Positions 9,178 to 18,486 of a stretch of DNA of 64,000 nt are shown piece after piece. The position numbers were made by a program, and so were the translations under genes. The stretch is from Polaribacter sp. BM10 (GTDB lineage: Bacteria; Bacteroidota; Bacteroidia; Flavobacteriales; Flavobacteriaceae): contig NZ_CP019704.1 in NCBI RefSeq assembly GCF_002005425.1, forward strand, positions 1,168,501 through 1,232,500. Reading direction: 5' to 3'. The stretch's first letter is position 1; each line of letters starts with the position of its first letter. Under the pieces are notes generated by a model. That model saw only the letters and a list, made by a program, of their open reading frames with translations, was not told the DNA's origin and searched no databases.

Positions 9178-9206
9178 TCTTAATATAAAGACACAAAATA
9201 TATAAC

Positions 9207-9623
9207 ATGGAATTTAATAAAATTATAGCCGTAACAGGTAAAGCAGGTTTATACCAAGTAGTTTCTCAATCTAAAAATGCAATTATTGTTGCTTCTTTAA
9301 CAGACAACAAACGTATCGCTATTAATGCGACTCAAAATGTTAGTTTGTTAGAAAACATTGCAATTTATACTTACGAAGAAGACATTCCTTTACTACAGGT
9401 TTTTAAGGCGATGTTCGAGAAAACAGAAGGTAAAGAAGCTATTTCTCACAAAGAAAGTGGTAAAAAACTAGAAGCATTTTTTGCTGAAGTTTTACCGGAT
9501 TATGATGCAGAAAGAGTGTATACTTCTAACATTAAAAAAGTAATTCAATGGTTTAACCTTTTGGTTAAAGCTGGTATGGATTTTTCTAAAATAGAAGAAA
9601 CTTCTGAAGAAAGCGCAGAATAA
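9207..9623 (+). CDS. DUF5606 family protein
   Basis: A small acidic cytoplasmic protein of 138 residues, conserved in Bacteroidetes and known to me as DUF5606. It begins with a beta-rich part, KIIAVTGKAGLYQVVSQSKN, that looks like a small barrel, followed by a helical part with VIQWFNLLVKAGMDFS and an acidic tail. There are no catalytic motifs, signal peptide or membrane segments. It sits between def and mazG with short gaps, an arrangement I associate with Flavobacteriia. Function is unknown; a housekeeping role is only suggested by its neighbours. Confidence 0.8.
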   Translation: MEFNKIIAVTGKAGLYQVVSQSKNAIIVASLTDNKRIAINATQNVSLLENIAIYTYEEDIPLLQVFKAMFEKTEGKEAISHKESGKKLEAFFAEVLPDYDAERVYTSNIKKVIQWFNLLVKAGMDFSKIEETSEESAE

Positions 9624-9681
9624 TTTTTAAATTTATTGTTACTGTTTATTTGTAACTCTAAATTTTTACAAATTAATTTAT

Positions 9682-10461
9682 ATGAATTCTAGAAAAGAGC
9701 AATTAGCCGCCTTTAATCGTTTGTTAGATATTATGGATGATCTTCGAGAGAAGTGTCCGTGGGATAAAAAACAAACATTAGAAAGTTTAAGGCATCTTAC
9801 CATAGAAGAAACATATGAATTAGCAGATGCTATTTTAGACAACGATCTACAAGAAATAAAAAAAGAATTAGGCGATTTGCTTTTGCATATCGTCTTTTAT
9901 GCTAAAATAGGAAGCGAAAAAAATTCTTTTGATATTGCTGATGTAGCCAATACAATTTCTGACAAATTAATAAATAGACATCCTCATATTTACGGCGATG
10001 TAAAAGTTGATAATGAAGAAGATGTAAAAAGAAATTGGGAAAAATTAAAGTTAAAAGAAGGTAATACATCTGTTTTAGAAGGTGTTCCTAAAAGTTTACC
10101 TGCAGTTGTAAAAGCAAGTAGAATTCAAGAAAAAGTAGCGGGCGTTGGTTTCGATTGGGAACAACCCGAACAAGTTTGGGAAAAAGTACAAGAAGAACTT
10201 GAAGAATTAAACGAAGAGATTAAAGCAGGAAACAAAGAAAATACCGAAAAAGAATTTGGTGATGTCTTATTTTCTATGATAAATTACGCTCGTTTTATTG
10301 ATGTTAACCCTGAAAATGCTTTAGAGAAAACTAATAAAAAATTTATCAATCGTTTTCAGTTTCTAGAAAAAGCCGCCAAAGATGCTGGTAAAGACCTTTC
10401 TGAAATGTCTTTAACCGAAATGGATATTTATTGGGAAAAGTCAAAAACATATTTTAAATAA
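9682..10461 (+). CDS. mazG: Nucleoside triphosphate pyrophosphohydrolase MazG
   Basis: House-cleaning enzyme that hydrolyses (deoxy)nucleoside triphosphates to monophosphates and pyrophosphate. Two MazG domains are visible. The first has LREKCPWDKKQTLESLRHL (about 18-36) followed by EETYELADAI and KKELGDLLLHIVFYAK, which supply the ExxE and ExxD magnesium ligands. The second has VQEELEELNEEI and EKEFGDVLFSMINYAR. The 259-residue length is standard for two-domain MazG. A strong hairpin terminator follows immediately. It is probably co-expressed with def and the DUF5606 gene. Confidence 0.95.
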   Translation: MNSRKEQLAAFNRLLDIMDDLREKCPWDKKQTLESLRHLTIEETYELADAILDNDLQEIKKELGDLLLHIVFYAKIGSEKNSFDIADVANTISDKLINRHPHIYGDVKVDNEEDVKRNWEKLKLKEGNTSVLEGVPKSLPAVVKASRIQEKVAGVGFDWEQPEQVWEKVQEELEELNEEIKAGNKENTEKEFGDVLFSMINYARFIDVNPENALEKTNKKFINRFQFLEKAAKDAGKDLSEMSLTEMDIYWEKSKTYFK

Positions 10462-10463
10462 AA

Positions 10464-10495
10464 AAAAGCTCTCAAAATTTGAGAGCTTTTTTTAT
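10464..10495. terminator. Bidirectional terminator between mazG and the fasciclin gene
   Basis: A 10-bp perfect stem, AGCTCTCAAA and its complement, around a one-base centre (10468-10488) is flanked by A-run and T-run, so it can work in both directions for the two convergent genes. Confidence 0.85.
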
Positions 10496-10509
10496 TCTAT
10501 GCTTTGTAA

Positions 10510-11091
10510 TTACTTAGGCATTACAACGCTATCAATAGCATGTATTACTCCGTTAGAAGCTGCAACATCTGCCATTATTACTTTAGACGTGTTTCCTTTT
10601 TCATCTTTTAAAATTACACTTTCACCATCTAAAGATGCAACCAACTTACCACCCTGAACAGTAGTTACCTCAAAAGCACCATTATTAGCTTTTATTGCTG
10701 CAACAACAGCTGCTGCATCAAATTTACCAGAAACAACATGGTAAGTTAAAATACTAGTTAAAGTTGCCTTATTTTCTGTTTTTAATAAACTTGCTATCGT
10801 TCCTTCTGGTAATTTTGCAAAAGCATCGTTTGTAGGTGCAAATACAGTAAAAGGGCCGTCTGAACTTAAAGTACTTACTAAATCTGCTGCTTTTACTGCT
10901 GCTACCAAAGTAGAGAAATTTTCATTTCCTACAGCAACTTCAACAATATTTGGTGTTTGCACCTTTTCTTCAACCTTTGCAACAACTTCTTTTTTTACAT
11001 TATTTACTTCTTCTGTTTTAGCTGATTTACATGATGTAGCAGATAAAAATCCTACAATTGAAAATGCTAATAATAATTTTTTTGTCTTCAT
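10510..11091 (-). CDS. Fasciclin (FAS1) domain lipoprotein
   Basis: A 193-residue exported lipoprotein. The N-terminus is a lipoprotein signal, with basic KTKK, a hydrophobic core and lipobox ATSC (Cys near residue 21). A short charged linker follows, then one FAS1 domain from about residue 48. Typical FAS1 sequences are NFSTLVAAVKAADLVSTL, FTVFAPTNDAFAKLP, LTYHVVSGKF and the terminal NGVIHAIDSVVMP. FAS1 domains mediate adhesion and protein interaction at surfaces. The gene has an upstream gap of its own and a bidirectional terminator downstream, so it is probably monocistronic. Ligand unknown. Confidence 0.93.
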   Translation of the reverse strand: MKTKKLLLAFSIVGFLSATSCKSAKTEEVNNVKKEVVAKVEEKVQTPNIVEVAVGNENFSTLVAAVKAADLVSTLSSDGPFTVFAPTNDAFAKLPEGTIASLLKTENKATLTSILTYHVVSGKFDAAAVVAAIKANNGAFEVTTVQGGKLVASLDGESVILKDEKGNTSKVIMADVAASNGVIHAIDSVVMPK

Positions 11092-11203
11092 AATTTGTGT
11101 TTTGGTTTTTAATTGTCATCAAAATTATGAAAACAAAATAGTAAATAGGTTTTAAAATGTTTAATCTTTTGTTAAATTAATTAAACAAAAATAATTTATA
11201 CAT

Positions 11204-11240
11204 AAAAAAAACATCCAACTCTAAATTTAGAATTGGATGT
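11204..11240 (-). terminator. Rho-independent terminator of carB
   Basis: The paired arms ACATCCAA and TTGGATGT, extended through a near-perfect inner TCTAAATTTAGA, form a long hairpin; on the minus strand it ends in a run of seven or more T. It lies 21 bp after the carB stop. Confidence 0.85.
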
Positions 11241-11261
11241 TTTAGTTGAAATAAAAAATTA

Positions 11262-14117
11262 TTATTTACTTAAATACATTTTTCTTCTTGAATATAAATT
11301 ATAGAAATCATCATCTTTTAAACTATCTATAAATAGAATACTTTCTCCTGTAGATTTCATTTCTGGACCTAATTTCTTGTTAACATTAGGAAACTTATTG
11401 AATGAAAATACAGGTTGTTTAATTGCAAAACCTTCTAACTGAGGGTTAAAATCAAAATCAGTTACTTTATTATGACCAAGCATAACTTTTGTAGCGTAGT
11501 TTACATAAGGTTCTTTGTATGCTTTTGCAATAAACGGAACTGTTCTAGATGCTCTAGGGTTCGCTTCGATAATGTAAACAGTATCATCTTTAATTGCAAA
11601 CTGAATATTTATTAAACCTACGGTTTTTAATTCTCTTGCAATAGTATGTGTATGATCTTTAATTTGTTGCATAACAAATTCACCTAAATTAAAGGCTGGT
11701 AAAGTTGCATTAGAATCTCCAGAGTGAATTCCACAAGGTTCAATATGCTCCATAATACCAATTATATAAACGTTACCATCTGCATCGCAAATTGCATCTG
11801 CCTCTGCTTCTATTGCACCATCTAAATAATGATCTAATAATAATTTATTATTTGGCATTCTACCTAATAAATCTACTACATGTTTAATTAATTCTTCTTT
11901 ATTAATTACAATTTTCATCCCTTGACCTCCTAATACATAAGAAGGTCTTACAAGAATAGGAAAATCTAACTGATCTGCTAATTCTAAAGCTTCATCTGCA
12001 GTTTCTGCGATACCAAATTCTGGGTAAGGAATGTTATTATCTTTTAACATTGATGAGAATCTACCTCTATCTTCTGCAATGTCTAATGCTTCGAAAGAAG
12101 TTCCTATAATTTTTATACCGTAACTAGTTAGCTTTTCTGCTAATTTTAATGCAGTTTGTCCTCCTAATTGTACAATAACACCTTCTGGTTTTTCATGACG
12201 AATAATATCATAAATATGTTCCCAAAAAACAGGCTCAAAATATAATTTATCTGCAGTATCAAAATCTGTAGATACTGTTTCTGGATTACAATTGATCATA
12301 ATCGTTTCGTAACCACATTCTGCAGCAGCTAAAACACCATGAACACAGCAATAATCAAACTCAATACCTTGTCCAATTCTATTTGGTCCAGAACCTAAAA
12401 CAATAATTTTCTTTTTATCAGAAACAATACTTTCATTAGCTATTGTTATTTCTCCTTCTGCAGTTTCGATTTCATTTTCAAAAGTTGAGTAATAATAAGG
12501 AGTTTTTGCTTTAAATTCTGCCGCACAAGTATCTACCAATTTAAATACACGTTGTACTTTCAATTCTTCTCTCTTCGTATAAACTTCACTTTCTAAACAT
12601 TTTAGCATGTGAGCTATTTGTCTATCACCGTAACCTTTTTGTTTAGCTTCTAACAATAAATCTCTCTCTATAGTGTCTATAGAATAGGTAGAAATTTCTT
12701 TTTCTAAGTGAAATAATTCTTCATATTGTTTTAAATACCACATGTCTATTTTTGTGATATCATAAATTTTACTTAGCGGAATTCCCATTGCAATTGCATC
12801 ATAAATTGCAAATACACGGTCCCAACTTGCATTGGTTAATTTGTCTATAATTTGATTATAATCTGTGTATCCTTTTCCGTCTGCACCTAAACCGTTTCTC
12901 TTTATTTCTAAAGATTGAGTTGCTTTGTGTAATGCTTCTTGAAAAGAACGTCCGATTCCCATCACTTCACCTACAGCTTTCATTTGTAAACCTAAAGTTC
13001 TATCAGAACCTTCGAATTTATCAAAATTCCAACGAGGTATTTTTACAATTACATAATCTAATGTAGGCTCAAATAAAGCTGATGTAGATTTTGTAATTCC
13101 GTTTTCTAATTCATCTAAAGAATAACCGATTGCTAATTTTGTAGCTACTTTTGCAATAGGATAACCAGTTGCCTTAGATGCTAATGCAGAAGATCTAGAA
13201 ACCCTTGGGTTAATTTCAATGGCAATAATATCTTCTTTTTCATCTGGTGAAACTGCGAATTGTACATTACAACCACCCTCAAAATCTCCAATAGAACGCA
13301 TCATATGAATTGCCATATCACGCATTTTCTGATATGTTTTGTCAGAAAGTGTCATTGCTGGTGCAACCGTAATAGAATCTCCTGTATGAATTCCCATAGG
13401 GTCCATATTTTCTATAGAACATATAATTACAACATTATCATTTTTATCACGTAATAATTCTAATTCATATTCTTTCCATCCCATCATTGCTTTATCAATC
13501 ATCACCTCATGTATTGGTGATGCTTCTAAACCTCTACTTAATAATTCGTCAAAATCTTCTGGATCATAAACGATAGAAGCTCCTGCCCCACCTAACGTAT
13601 ATGAAGAACGAATTACTAATGGAAAACCAAATTCTTGTGCAATTTCTTTTCCTTTTAAGAAAGAAGTTGCAGTTGCTTGAGGTGCCATTGGCACACCAAT
13701 TTTTATCATTAACTCTCTAAACTGCTCTCTATCTTCTGTTACATTAATGGCATCAATATCTACACCAATTAATTTTACATCAAAATCTTTCCAAATTCCT
13801 TTATCATCTGCCTCAATACATAAATTTAATGCAGTTTGTCCACCCATTGTTGGCAAAACAGCATCAATTTGAGGGTGCTCTTTTAAAATTTGAATAATAG
13901 ATTTAGTTGTAAGAGGCAACAAGTACACATGATCTGCCATAGAAGGATCTGTCATGATTGTTGCTGGGTTAGAATTAATTAAGATTGTTTCTATACCATC
14001 TTCTCTTAAAGATCTTAAAGATTGTGAACCAGAATAATCGAATTCACATGCTTGACCAATTACAATTGGTCCAGATCCAATAATTAAAATAGAATTTAGG
14101 TCTTTTCTTTTTGGCAT
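11262..14117 (-). CDS. carB: Carbamoyl-phosphate synthase large subunit lacking the C-terminal allosteric domain
   Basis: Synthesises carbamoyl phosphate from bicarbonate, ATP and glutamine-derived ammonia for pyrimidine and arginine synthesis; the glutaminase CarA is not in this window. Two homologous ATP-grasp halves are clear, beginning IGSGPIVIGQACEFDYSG (about 12-29) and LGSGPNRIGQGIEFDYCC (second half). Each half carries a QLGGQTALKL/TMGGQTALNL segment and the EINPRVSRSSALASKATGYP / EANPRASRTVPF metal-binding motifs. At 951 residues it is about 120 shorter than the E. coli enzyme. It ends just after GPEMKSTGES, where the MGS-type regulatory domain (UMP/ornithine control) would normally begin. 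The frame is intact and followed by a terminator, so this is a genuine architecture. Confidence 0.96.
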   Translation of the reverse strand: MPKRKDLNSILIIGSGPIVIGQACEFDYSGSQSLRSLREDGIETILINSNPATIMTDPSMADHVYLLPLTTKSIIQILKEHPQIDAVLPTMGGQTALNLCIEADDKGIWKDFDVKLIGVDIDAINVTEDREQFRELMIKIGVPMAPQATATSFLKGKEIAQEFGFPLVIRSSYTLGGAGASIVYDPEDFDELLSRGLEASPIHEVMIDKAMMGWKEYELELLRDKNDNVVIICSIENMDPMGIHTGDSITVAPAMTLSDKTYQKMRDMAIHMMRSIGDFEGGCNVQFAVSPDEKEDIIAIEINPRVSRSSALASKATGYPIAKVATKLAIGYSLDELENGITKSTSALFEPTLDYVIVKIPRWNFDKFEGSDRTLGLQMKAVGEVMGIGRSFQEALHKATQSLEIKRNGLGADGKGYTDYNQIIDKLTNASWDRVFAIYDAIAMGIPLSKIYDITKIDMWYLKQYEELFHLEKEISTYSIDTIERDLLLEAKQKGYGDRQIAHMLKCLESEVYTKREELKVQRVFKLVDTCAAEFKAKTPYYYSTFENEIETAEGEITIANESIVSDKKKIIVLGSGPNRIGQGIEFDYCCVHGVLAAAECGYETIMINCNPETVSTDFDTADKLYFEPVFWEHIYDIIRHEKPEGVIVQLGGQTALKLAEKLTSYGIKIIGTSFEALDIAEDRGRFSSMLKDNNIPYPEFGIAETADEALELADQLDFPILVRPSYVLGGQGMKIVINKEELIKHVVDLLGRMPNNKLLLDHYLDGAIEAEADAICDADGNVYIIGIMEHIEPCGIHSGDSNATLPAFNLGEFVMQQIKDHTHTIARELKTVGLINIQFAIKDDTVYIIEANPRASRTVPFIAKAYKEPYVNYATKVMLGHNKVTDFDFNPQLEGFAIKQPVFSFNKFPNVNKKLGPEMKSTGESILFIDSLKDDDFYNLYSRRKMYLSK

Positions 14118-14172
14118 GGTAATAATTTGTTGTGTTGTTGTTTATTTTTGTAAAAATAGTTAATGATTAGAT

Positions 14173-14210
14173 ATAAAAAAAGGTGTTACTAAAAAATAGC
14201 AACACCTTTA
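14173..14210 (-). terminator. Terminator of rpmH
   Basis: A 13-bp stem with one mismatch (AAAGGTGTTGCTA on the minus strand against TAGTAACACCTTT) has a loop of T residues and a following T-run on the minus strand. It lies between rpmH and carB and separates the two transcripts. Confidence 0.8.
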
Positions 14211-14237
14211 AATCATTAACATTTGTTAATCATTATA

Positions 14238-14399
14238 TTATCTTTTTGGTCTGAATTCTGAAGATACAGAAATTTTCTTTCTTCCTTTAGCTCTTCTTCT
14301 AGCTAAAACTTTTCTTCCATTAGCAGAAGCCATTCTTTCTCTGAAACCGTGTTTGTTTCTTCTCTTTCTTTTCGATGGCTGGTAAGTTCTTTTCGGCAT
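14238..14399 (-). CDS. rpmH: 50S ribosomal protein L34
   Basis: A 53-residue, extremely basic protein of the large ribosomal subunit. Translation of the minus strand gives [20 protein letters not shown] at the start and a basic FRPKR end, the classic L34 pattern with the GFRERM and [15 protein letters not shown] core. L34 is often 44-46 residues; this version has the longer C-terminal tail that I associate with Bacteroidetes. It has its own consensus promoter (TTTG-N19-TATATTTG) about 74 bp upstream and its own terminator, so it is monocistronic. It is not next to rnpA or dnaA as in many other phyla. Confidence 0.97.
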   Translation of the reverse strand: MPKRTYQPSKRKRRNKHGFRERMASANGRKVLARRRAKGRKKISVSSEFRPKR

Positions 14400-14472
14400 T
14401 ATATGTATTTTTAAATATCTTCTTGATTACTTTACTGTTGCTTAAAGATTTTTACCTCTTTTAAAGCGTGGG

Positions 14473-14503
14473 CAAATATACAACTGTTTTTATTTTTGAC
14501 AAA
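14473..14503 (-). promoter_or_regulatory. Consensus Bacteroidetes promoter for rpmH
   Basis: Read on the minus strand: TTTG (14500-14503), a 19-bp spacer, then TATATTTG (14473-14480), an exact match to the -33/-7 consensus. It drives rpmH with a leader of roughly 65-70 nt. Confidence 0.85.
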
Positions 14504-14580
14504 CACAAATTGTAAAAAAATTTAAAATATTTTTTCACTGTTCAAAAATATAAAATTTATAAATGTTTTTACCTTTTTTA

Positions 14581-14611
14581 TTTGACAGAATTTTTAGAGT
14601 TAGTACTTTTG
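14581..14611 (+). promoter_or_regulatory. Consensus Bacteroidetes promoter for pyrG
   Basis: TTTG (14581-14584), a 19-bp spacer and TACTTTTG (14604-14611), with the pyrG ATG 18 bp further on. The same TTG could be misread as a start codon of an extended pyrG; the promoter match argues against that. Confidence 0.82.
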
Positions 14612-14629
14612 CCTAAACCTAACAACACC

Positions 14630-16243
14630 ATGAGTAACACTAAATACGTTTTTGTAACAGGAGGCGTAACTTCATCCCTTGGAAAAGGAATTATAGCAGC
14701 ATCTTTAGCAAAATTATTACAAGAAAGAGGCTTTTCTGTAACCATTCAAAAATTAGATCCATACATTAATATAGATCCAGGAACTCTAAACCCTTATGAA
14801 CATGGCGAATGCTATGTTACAGATGATGGTGCAGAAACAGACTTAGATCTTGGGCATTACGAACGTTATTTAAACATACCGACTTCTCAAGCTAATAATG
14901 TAACTACAGGTAGAATTTATCAATCTGTAATTAATAAAGAACGTAAAGGAGAATTTCTAGGAAAAACGGTACAAGTAATTCCTCATATTACTGATGAAAT
15001 AAAACGTAGAATTCAGCTTTTAGGTGAAACAGGCGATTATGATATTGTAATTACAGAAATTGGAGGAACTGTTGGTGATATAGAATCTTTACCTTATGTA
15101 GAATCTGTGCGCCAAATGTTATGGGAAAAAGGCGAAGAAAATGCCATTGTTATACATTTAACATTAGTGCCTTATTTAGCTGCTGCCGGAGAATTAAAAA
15201 CAAAACCTACACAACACTCTGTAAAAATGTTAATGCAAAGTGGTGTAAGTCCAGATATTCTAGTTTGTAGAACAGAACATGAAATTTCTGATGACATAAA
15301 ACGTAAACTTGCTTTATTTTGTAATGTTAAAAAGGAAGATGTTATACAATCTATAGATGCAGAAACAATTTATGATGTACCAAACTTAATGCTAGAACAA
15401 GGTTTAGATACGGTAGTTTTAAATAAATTAAAACTTACTTCTAAAAAAGAACCTGCATTAAAAACTTGGAATGAATTTGTGCAGAAGCATAAAAACCCGC
15501 AACACGAAGTAGAAATTGCTTTAATTGGTAAATATGTAGAATTACACGATTCTTATAAATCGATTACAGAAGCATTTATTCATGCTGGTTCTTCTAATGA
15601 AACAAAAGTAAAAGTTCGTTGGGTACATTCAGAAAGCTTAACTCCTAAAAATGCTGAAAAAAAATTACAAGGTGTTAATGGTATTTTAGTTGCACCAGGT
15701 TTTGGTGATCGAGGTATCGAAGGAAAAATTAGAGCTGTAAAATATGCTAGAGAAAATAATATTCCTTTCTTCGGAATTTGTTTAGGAATGCAAATGGCAG
15801 TTATCGAATATTCTAGAAATATCTTAGGCTTAGATAATGCAAGTTCTACAGAAATGAACAAAAGCACAAAACATCCAGTTATCAACTTAATGGAAAGCCA
15901 GAAAGATGTTACCGAAAAAGGTGGTACAATGCGTTTAGGTACTTGGGATTGCGAACTTAAAAAAGATTCTAAAATATTTAAAGCTTATAAATCAGAATTA
16001 ATTAGCGAACGCCACAGACACAGATTCGAATTTAATAATGATTATTTAGCACAAATTGAAGCTGCCGGAATGAAAGCAACAGGTATAAACCCAAAAACCG
16101 GTTTAGTAGAAGTTGTAGAAATTCCAACCCACGATTGGTTTGTTGGTGTACAATATCATCCAGAATATAAAAGTACCGTTTTAAAGCCGCATCCTTTATT
16201 TGTAGATTTTATAAAGGCTTCTTTAAAACAATCTAAAAAATAA
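14630..16243 (+). CDS. pyrG: CTP synthase
   Basis: Converts UTP to CTP using ATP and glutamine. The N-terminal synthetase domain opens with [17 protein letters not shown] (P-loop, about 4-20), then [20 protein letters not shown] and [14 protein letters not shown]. The C-terminal class I glutamine amidotransferase has the nucleophile elbow [15 protein letters not shown] (Cys near residue 382) and the His-Glu pair in QYHPEYKS. I use the ATG giving a 537-residue protein, close to the family norm of about 545. A TTG 48 bases upstream is in frame but belongs to the -33 box. yidC follows after 217 bp with a separate -7 box. Confidence 0.96.
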   Translation: MSNTKYVFVTGGVTSSLGKGIIAASLAKLLQERGFSVTIQKLDPYINIDPGTLNPYEHGECYVTDDGAETDLDLGHYERYLNIPTSQANNVTTGRIYQSVINKERKGEFLGKTVQVIPHITDEIKRRIQLLGETGDYDIVITEIGGTVGDIESLPYVESVRQMLWEKGEENAIVIHLTLVPYLAAAGELKTKPTQHSVKMLMQSGVSPDILVCRTEHEISDDIKRKLALFCNVKKEDVIQSIDAETIYDVPNLMLEQGLDTVVLNKLKLTSKKEPALKTWNEFVQKHKNPQHEVEIALIGKYVELHDSYKSITEAFIHAGSSNETKVKVRWVHSESLTPKNAEKKLQGVNGILVAPGFGDRGIEGKIRAVKYARENNIPFFGICLGMQMAVIEYSRNILGLDNASSTEMNKSTKHPVINLMESQKDVTEKGGTMRLGTWDCELKKDSKIFKAYKSELISERHRHRFEFNNDYLAQIEAAGMKATGINPKTGLVEVVEIPTHDWFVGVQYHPEYKSTVLKPHPLFVDFIKASLKQSKK

Positions 16244-16246
16244 TAA

Positions 16247-16289
16247 AATGGTTTTCTAAAAAGTAATTATTACAATTTAGAAAACCATT
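16247..16289. terminator. Hairpin after pyrG
   Basis: A 14-bp inverted repeat, AATGGTTTTCTAAA with its complement, starts 4 bp after the pyrG stop. There is no T-run on the plus strand, so as a terminator it is imperfect; it may instead protect the mRNA 3' end. Confidence 0.5.
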
Positions 16290-16393
16290 CACTTATATAT
16301 AAAATGAAAACCTAATTTTAGGAACACTATTTGAACTATTTAATATAGTAACAATAACAGTAGTAAAATCTATTAAATTATATTCAGTTTTGC

Positions 16394-16401
16394 TACATTT
16401 G
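16394..16401 (+). promoter_or_regulatory. -7 box (TACATTTG) for yidC
   Basis: TACATTTG matches TAnnTTTG and lies 59 bp before the yidC ATG. No TTTG is found at 19 bp upstream. Confidence 0.5.
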
Positions 16402-16460
16402 TCGGCTTTTACTTTTTTTAAGTAAAGTAGAAATGACAAATTGACATTTAAAATAACATA

Positions 16461-18347
16461 ATGGAACAAAAAAAATTCGACTTAAATTCTTTTATTGGAT
16501 TAATCTTATTGGGTGGTATCGTTTTCTGGTGGATGAGCACACAAAAACCAGCAATTGAAGAAACTGATAATTCTACACAAACAAGCGTTGTTAATTCAAC
16601 AGAATCTTCTAACACTAATAACACTTTAGTTAAAGAAACTGCTTATCAAAATGATTCTTTAAAGCAAATAGCTTTAAAAAATGAATTGGGTGCGTTTGCA
16701 CAAAGCGCAATGAATGCTACTTCTGGAGTTTCTGTATTAGAAAATGAGGTTGTTAAATTAACTATTGATAATAAAGGTGGTCAAATTAAAGAGGCTTTAG
16801 TTAAGAATTACAAAACCTACGATTCTTTGCCTTTATATTTAATCAAAGAAAAAAATGCATCATTCAATATTAATTTTGGTACTACAGACAATAGAATTTT
16901 AAATACTAAAGATTTATTTTTTGAACCAACTGTTACCAAAAACGGAGAAAATCAAATTGTTTCTATGAAACTAAAAGTTTCTGAAACAAAATTTTTAGAG
17001 TATAGATATGAAATGGAACCAGATAATTATATGGTTAATTTTTCTGTTCGATCTCAAGGATTGGGTAATGTTATAAACTCTTCTAATCCAATAAATTTAG
17101 ATTGGTCTTTAAAAGGATTTAGAAATGAAAAAAGTATCAAGACAGAAAACACAATGTATACCAACTTCTACTACAAGGCAGAAGATGAAGTTGATGACAT
17201 TAGTGCTGGTAAATCAGAAATTTTAAACGATGTAGATTGGGTTGCTTATAAACAACACTTTTTTACTTCTAACTTATTATCAGAAAAACCATTTAATAAC
17301 GCTACAATTACTTCTACTGATTTAGTTTTAAATGAAGAAATTGATACTGTATTTACTAAAAAATTCGAATTAAAAACACCTTTAGAATTATCTAACGGAG
17401 AACTAAATTATAATATGAAATGGTTCTACGGACCAAGTGATTATAATCTTTTAAGTAGCGATAAGTATGCTGATACAGATTTAGATCAAATTTCTGATTT
17501 AGGATGGGGAATCTTCGGTTTTTTAAACAGAACAATATTTTATCCTGTATTTAATTTCTTAAAAGGATTTTTATCTAACTACGGATTAATTATTATTTTA
17601 ATGACTATTGTTGTTAGAATTATAATGTCTCCTCTGGTTTACAAATCTTATTTATCAAGTGCAAAAATGAAGGTAATTAGACCAGAATTAACTGCACTAA
17701 ACGAAAAATATCCTGGTAAAGAAAACGCAATGAAGCGTCAACAAGAAACCATGGCAATTCAAAGAAAGGCCGGAGTAAGCATGATGTCTGGTTGTATACC
17801 TGCACTTTTACAAATGCCAGTATTTTTCGCTTTATTTAAATTTTTCCCAACAAACTTATCTTTAAGACAAGAAAGCTTTTTATGGGCAAACGATTTATCT
17901 TCTTATGATACTGTTTTCAAATTACCTTTTAGTATTCCTTTTTACGGCGATCACGTAAGTTTATTTCCAATATTGGCATCTGTTGCAATTTTCTTTTACA
18001 TGAAAATGAATCAAAGTCAGCAAGCAAATATGCAAGCACCTACTCAAGAAGGAATGCCAGATATGAGTAAGATGATGAAGTATATGATTTACTTCTCTCC
18101 TATTATGATGCTATTTTTCTTTAATAATTATGCAAGTAGTTTAAGTTTGTATTACTTTATATCAAACCTTTTAACAATTGCAATCATGTTAGTAATTAAA
18201 AACTTTGTAATTGACGAAGAAAAAATTCATGCTAAAATAGAAGAAAATAAAAAGCGTCCAGAAAAGAAAAAAAGCAAGTTTAGACAAAGAATAGACGAAG
18301 CTATGAAACAGGCGCAAGAGCAGCAATCACAACAAAAAAGAAAATAA
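16461..18347 (+). CDS. yidC: Membrane protein insertase YidC
   Basis: Inserts and folds inner-membrane proteins, alone or with SecYEG. The 628-residue protein has an N-terminal membrane anchor (IGLILLGGIVFWWM, about 12-25), a large periplasmic beta-sandwich domain (about 70-345) and the conserved five-segment insertase core. Within the core, NYGLIIILMTIVVRIIMSPL carries the conserved hydrophilic-groove arginine (about residue 390), and GCIPALLQMPVFFALFKFF and the final YYFISNLLTIAIMLVIKNFV follow. The tail is highly basic (EKKKSKFRQR), suited for ribosome contact. A strong terminator follows. The rpmH-rnpA-yidC order of other phyla is not kept, though rpmH is only 2 kb away. Confidence 0.97.
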   Translation: MEQKKFDLNSFIGLILLGGIVFWWMSTQKPAIEETDNSTQTSVVNSTESSNTNNTLVKETAYQNDSLKQIALKNELGAFAQSAMNATSGVSVLENEVVKLTIDNKGGQIKEALVKNYKTYDSLPLYLIKEKNASFNINFGTTDNRILNTKDLFFEPTVTKNGENQIVSMKLKVSETKFLEYRYEMEPDNYMVNFSVRSQGLGNVINSSNPINLDWSLKGFRNEKSIKTENTMYTNFYYKAEDEVDDISAGKSEILNDVDWVAYKQHFFTSNLLSEKPFNNATITSTDLVLNEEIDTVFTKKFELKTPLELSNGELNYNMKWFYGPSDYNLLSSDKYADTDLDQISDLGWGIFGFLNRTIFYPVFNFLKGFLSNYGLIIILMTIVVRIIMSPLVYKSYLSSAKMKVIRPELTALNEKYPGKENAMKRQQETMAIQRKAGVSMMSGCIPALLQMPVFFALFKFFPTNLSLRQESFLWANDLSSYDTVFKLPFSIPFYGDHVSLFPILASVAIFFYMKMNQSQQANMQAPTQEGMPDMSKMMKYMIYFSPIMMLFFFNNYASSLSLYYFISNLLTIAIMLVIKNFVIDEEKIHAKIEENKKRPEKKKSKFRQRIDEAMKQAQEQQSQQKRK

Positions 18348-18363
18348 ATTCTTTATAAATTTA

Positions 18364-18396
18364 AAAACCGAAACATCAAAGTTTCGGTTTTTTTTT
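18364..18396 (+). terminator. Terminator of yidC
   Basis: AAAACCGAAAC, a six-base loop, and GTTTCGGTTTT followed by T residues form a strong intrinsic terminator 17 bp after the stop. Confidence 0.9.
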
Positions 18397-18426
18397 ACAT
18401 CAAATAGGTATCTAAAAAAAAAACAA

Positions 18427-18434
18427 TATATTTG
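18427..18434 (+). promoter_or_regulatory. -7 box (TATATTTG) for the large secreted protein gene
   Basis: A perfect TAnnTTTG match about 52 bp before the ATG, just after the yidC terminator. No TTTG lies 19 bp upstream. Confidence 0.55.
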
Positions 18435-18486
18435 TAAACTATTAAAGTGCATAAAACCACTTTCTTAACTCCTAAAACAATACTTT

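Noticed and set aside
11262..14117. carB as a truncated pseudogene because it is about 120 residues short
   Set aside because: Both ATP-grasp halves are complete, the end is at a domain border and an intrinsic terminator follows; a natural short form is more likely.
14582..14629. pyrG extended upstream to a TTG start (16 additional residues)
   Set aside because: The TTG is part of a perfect -33 box with a 19-bp spacer to TACTTTTG, and the ATG version begins with the conserved CTP synthase N-terminus.
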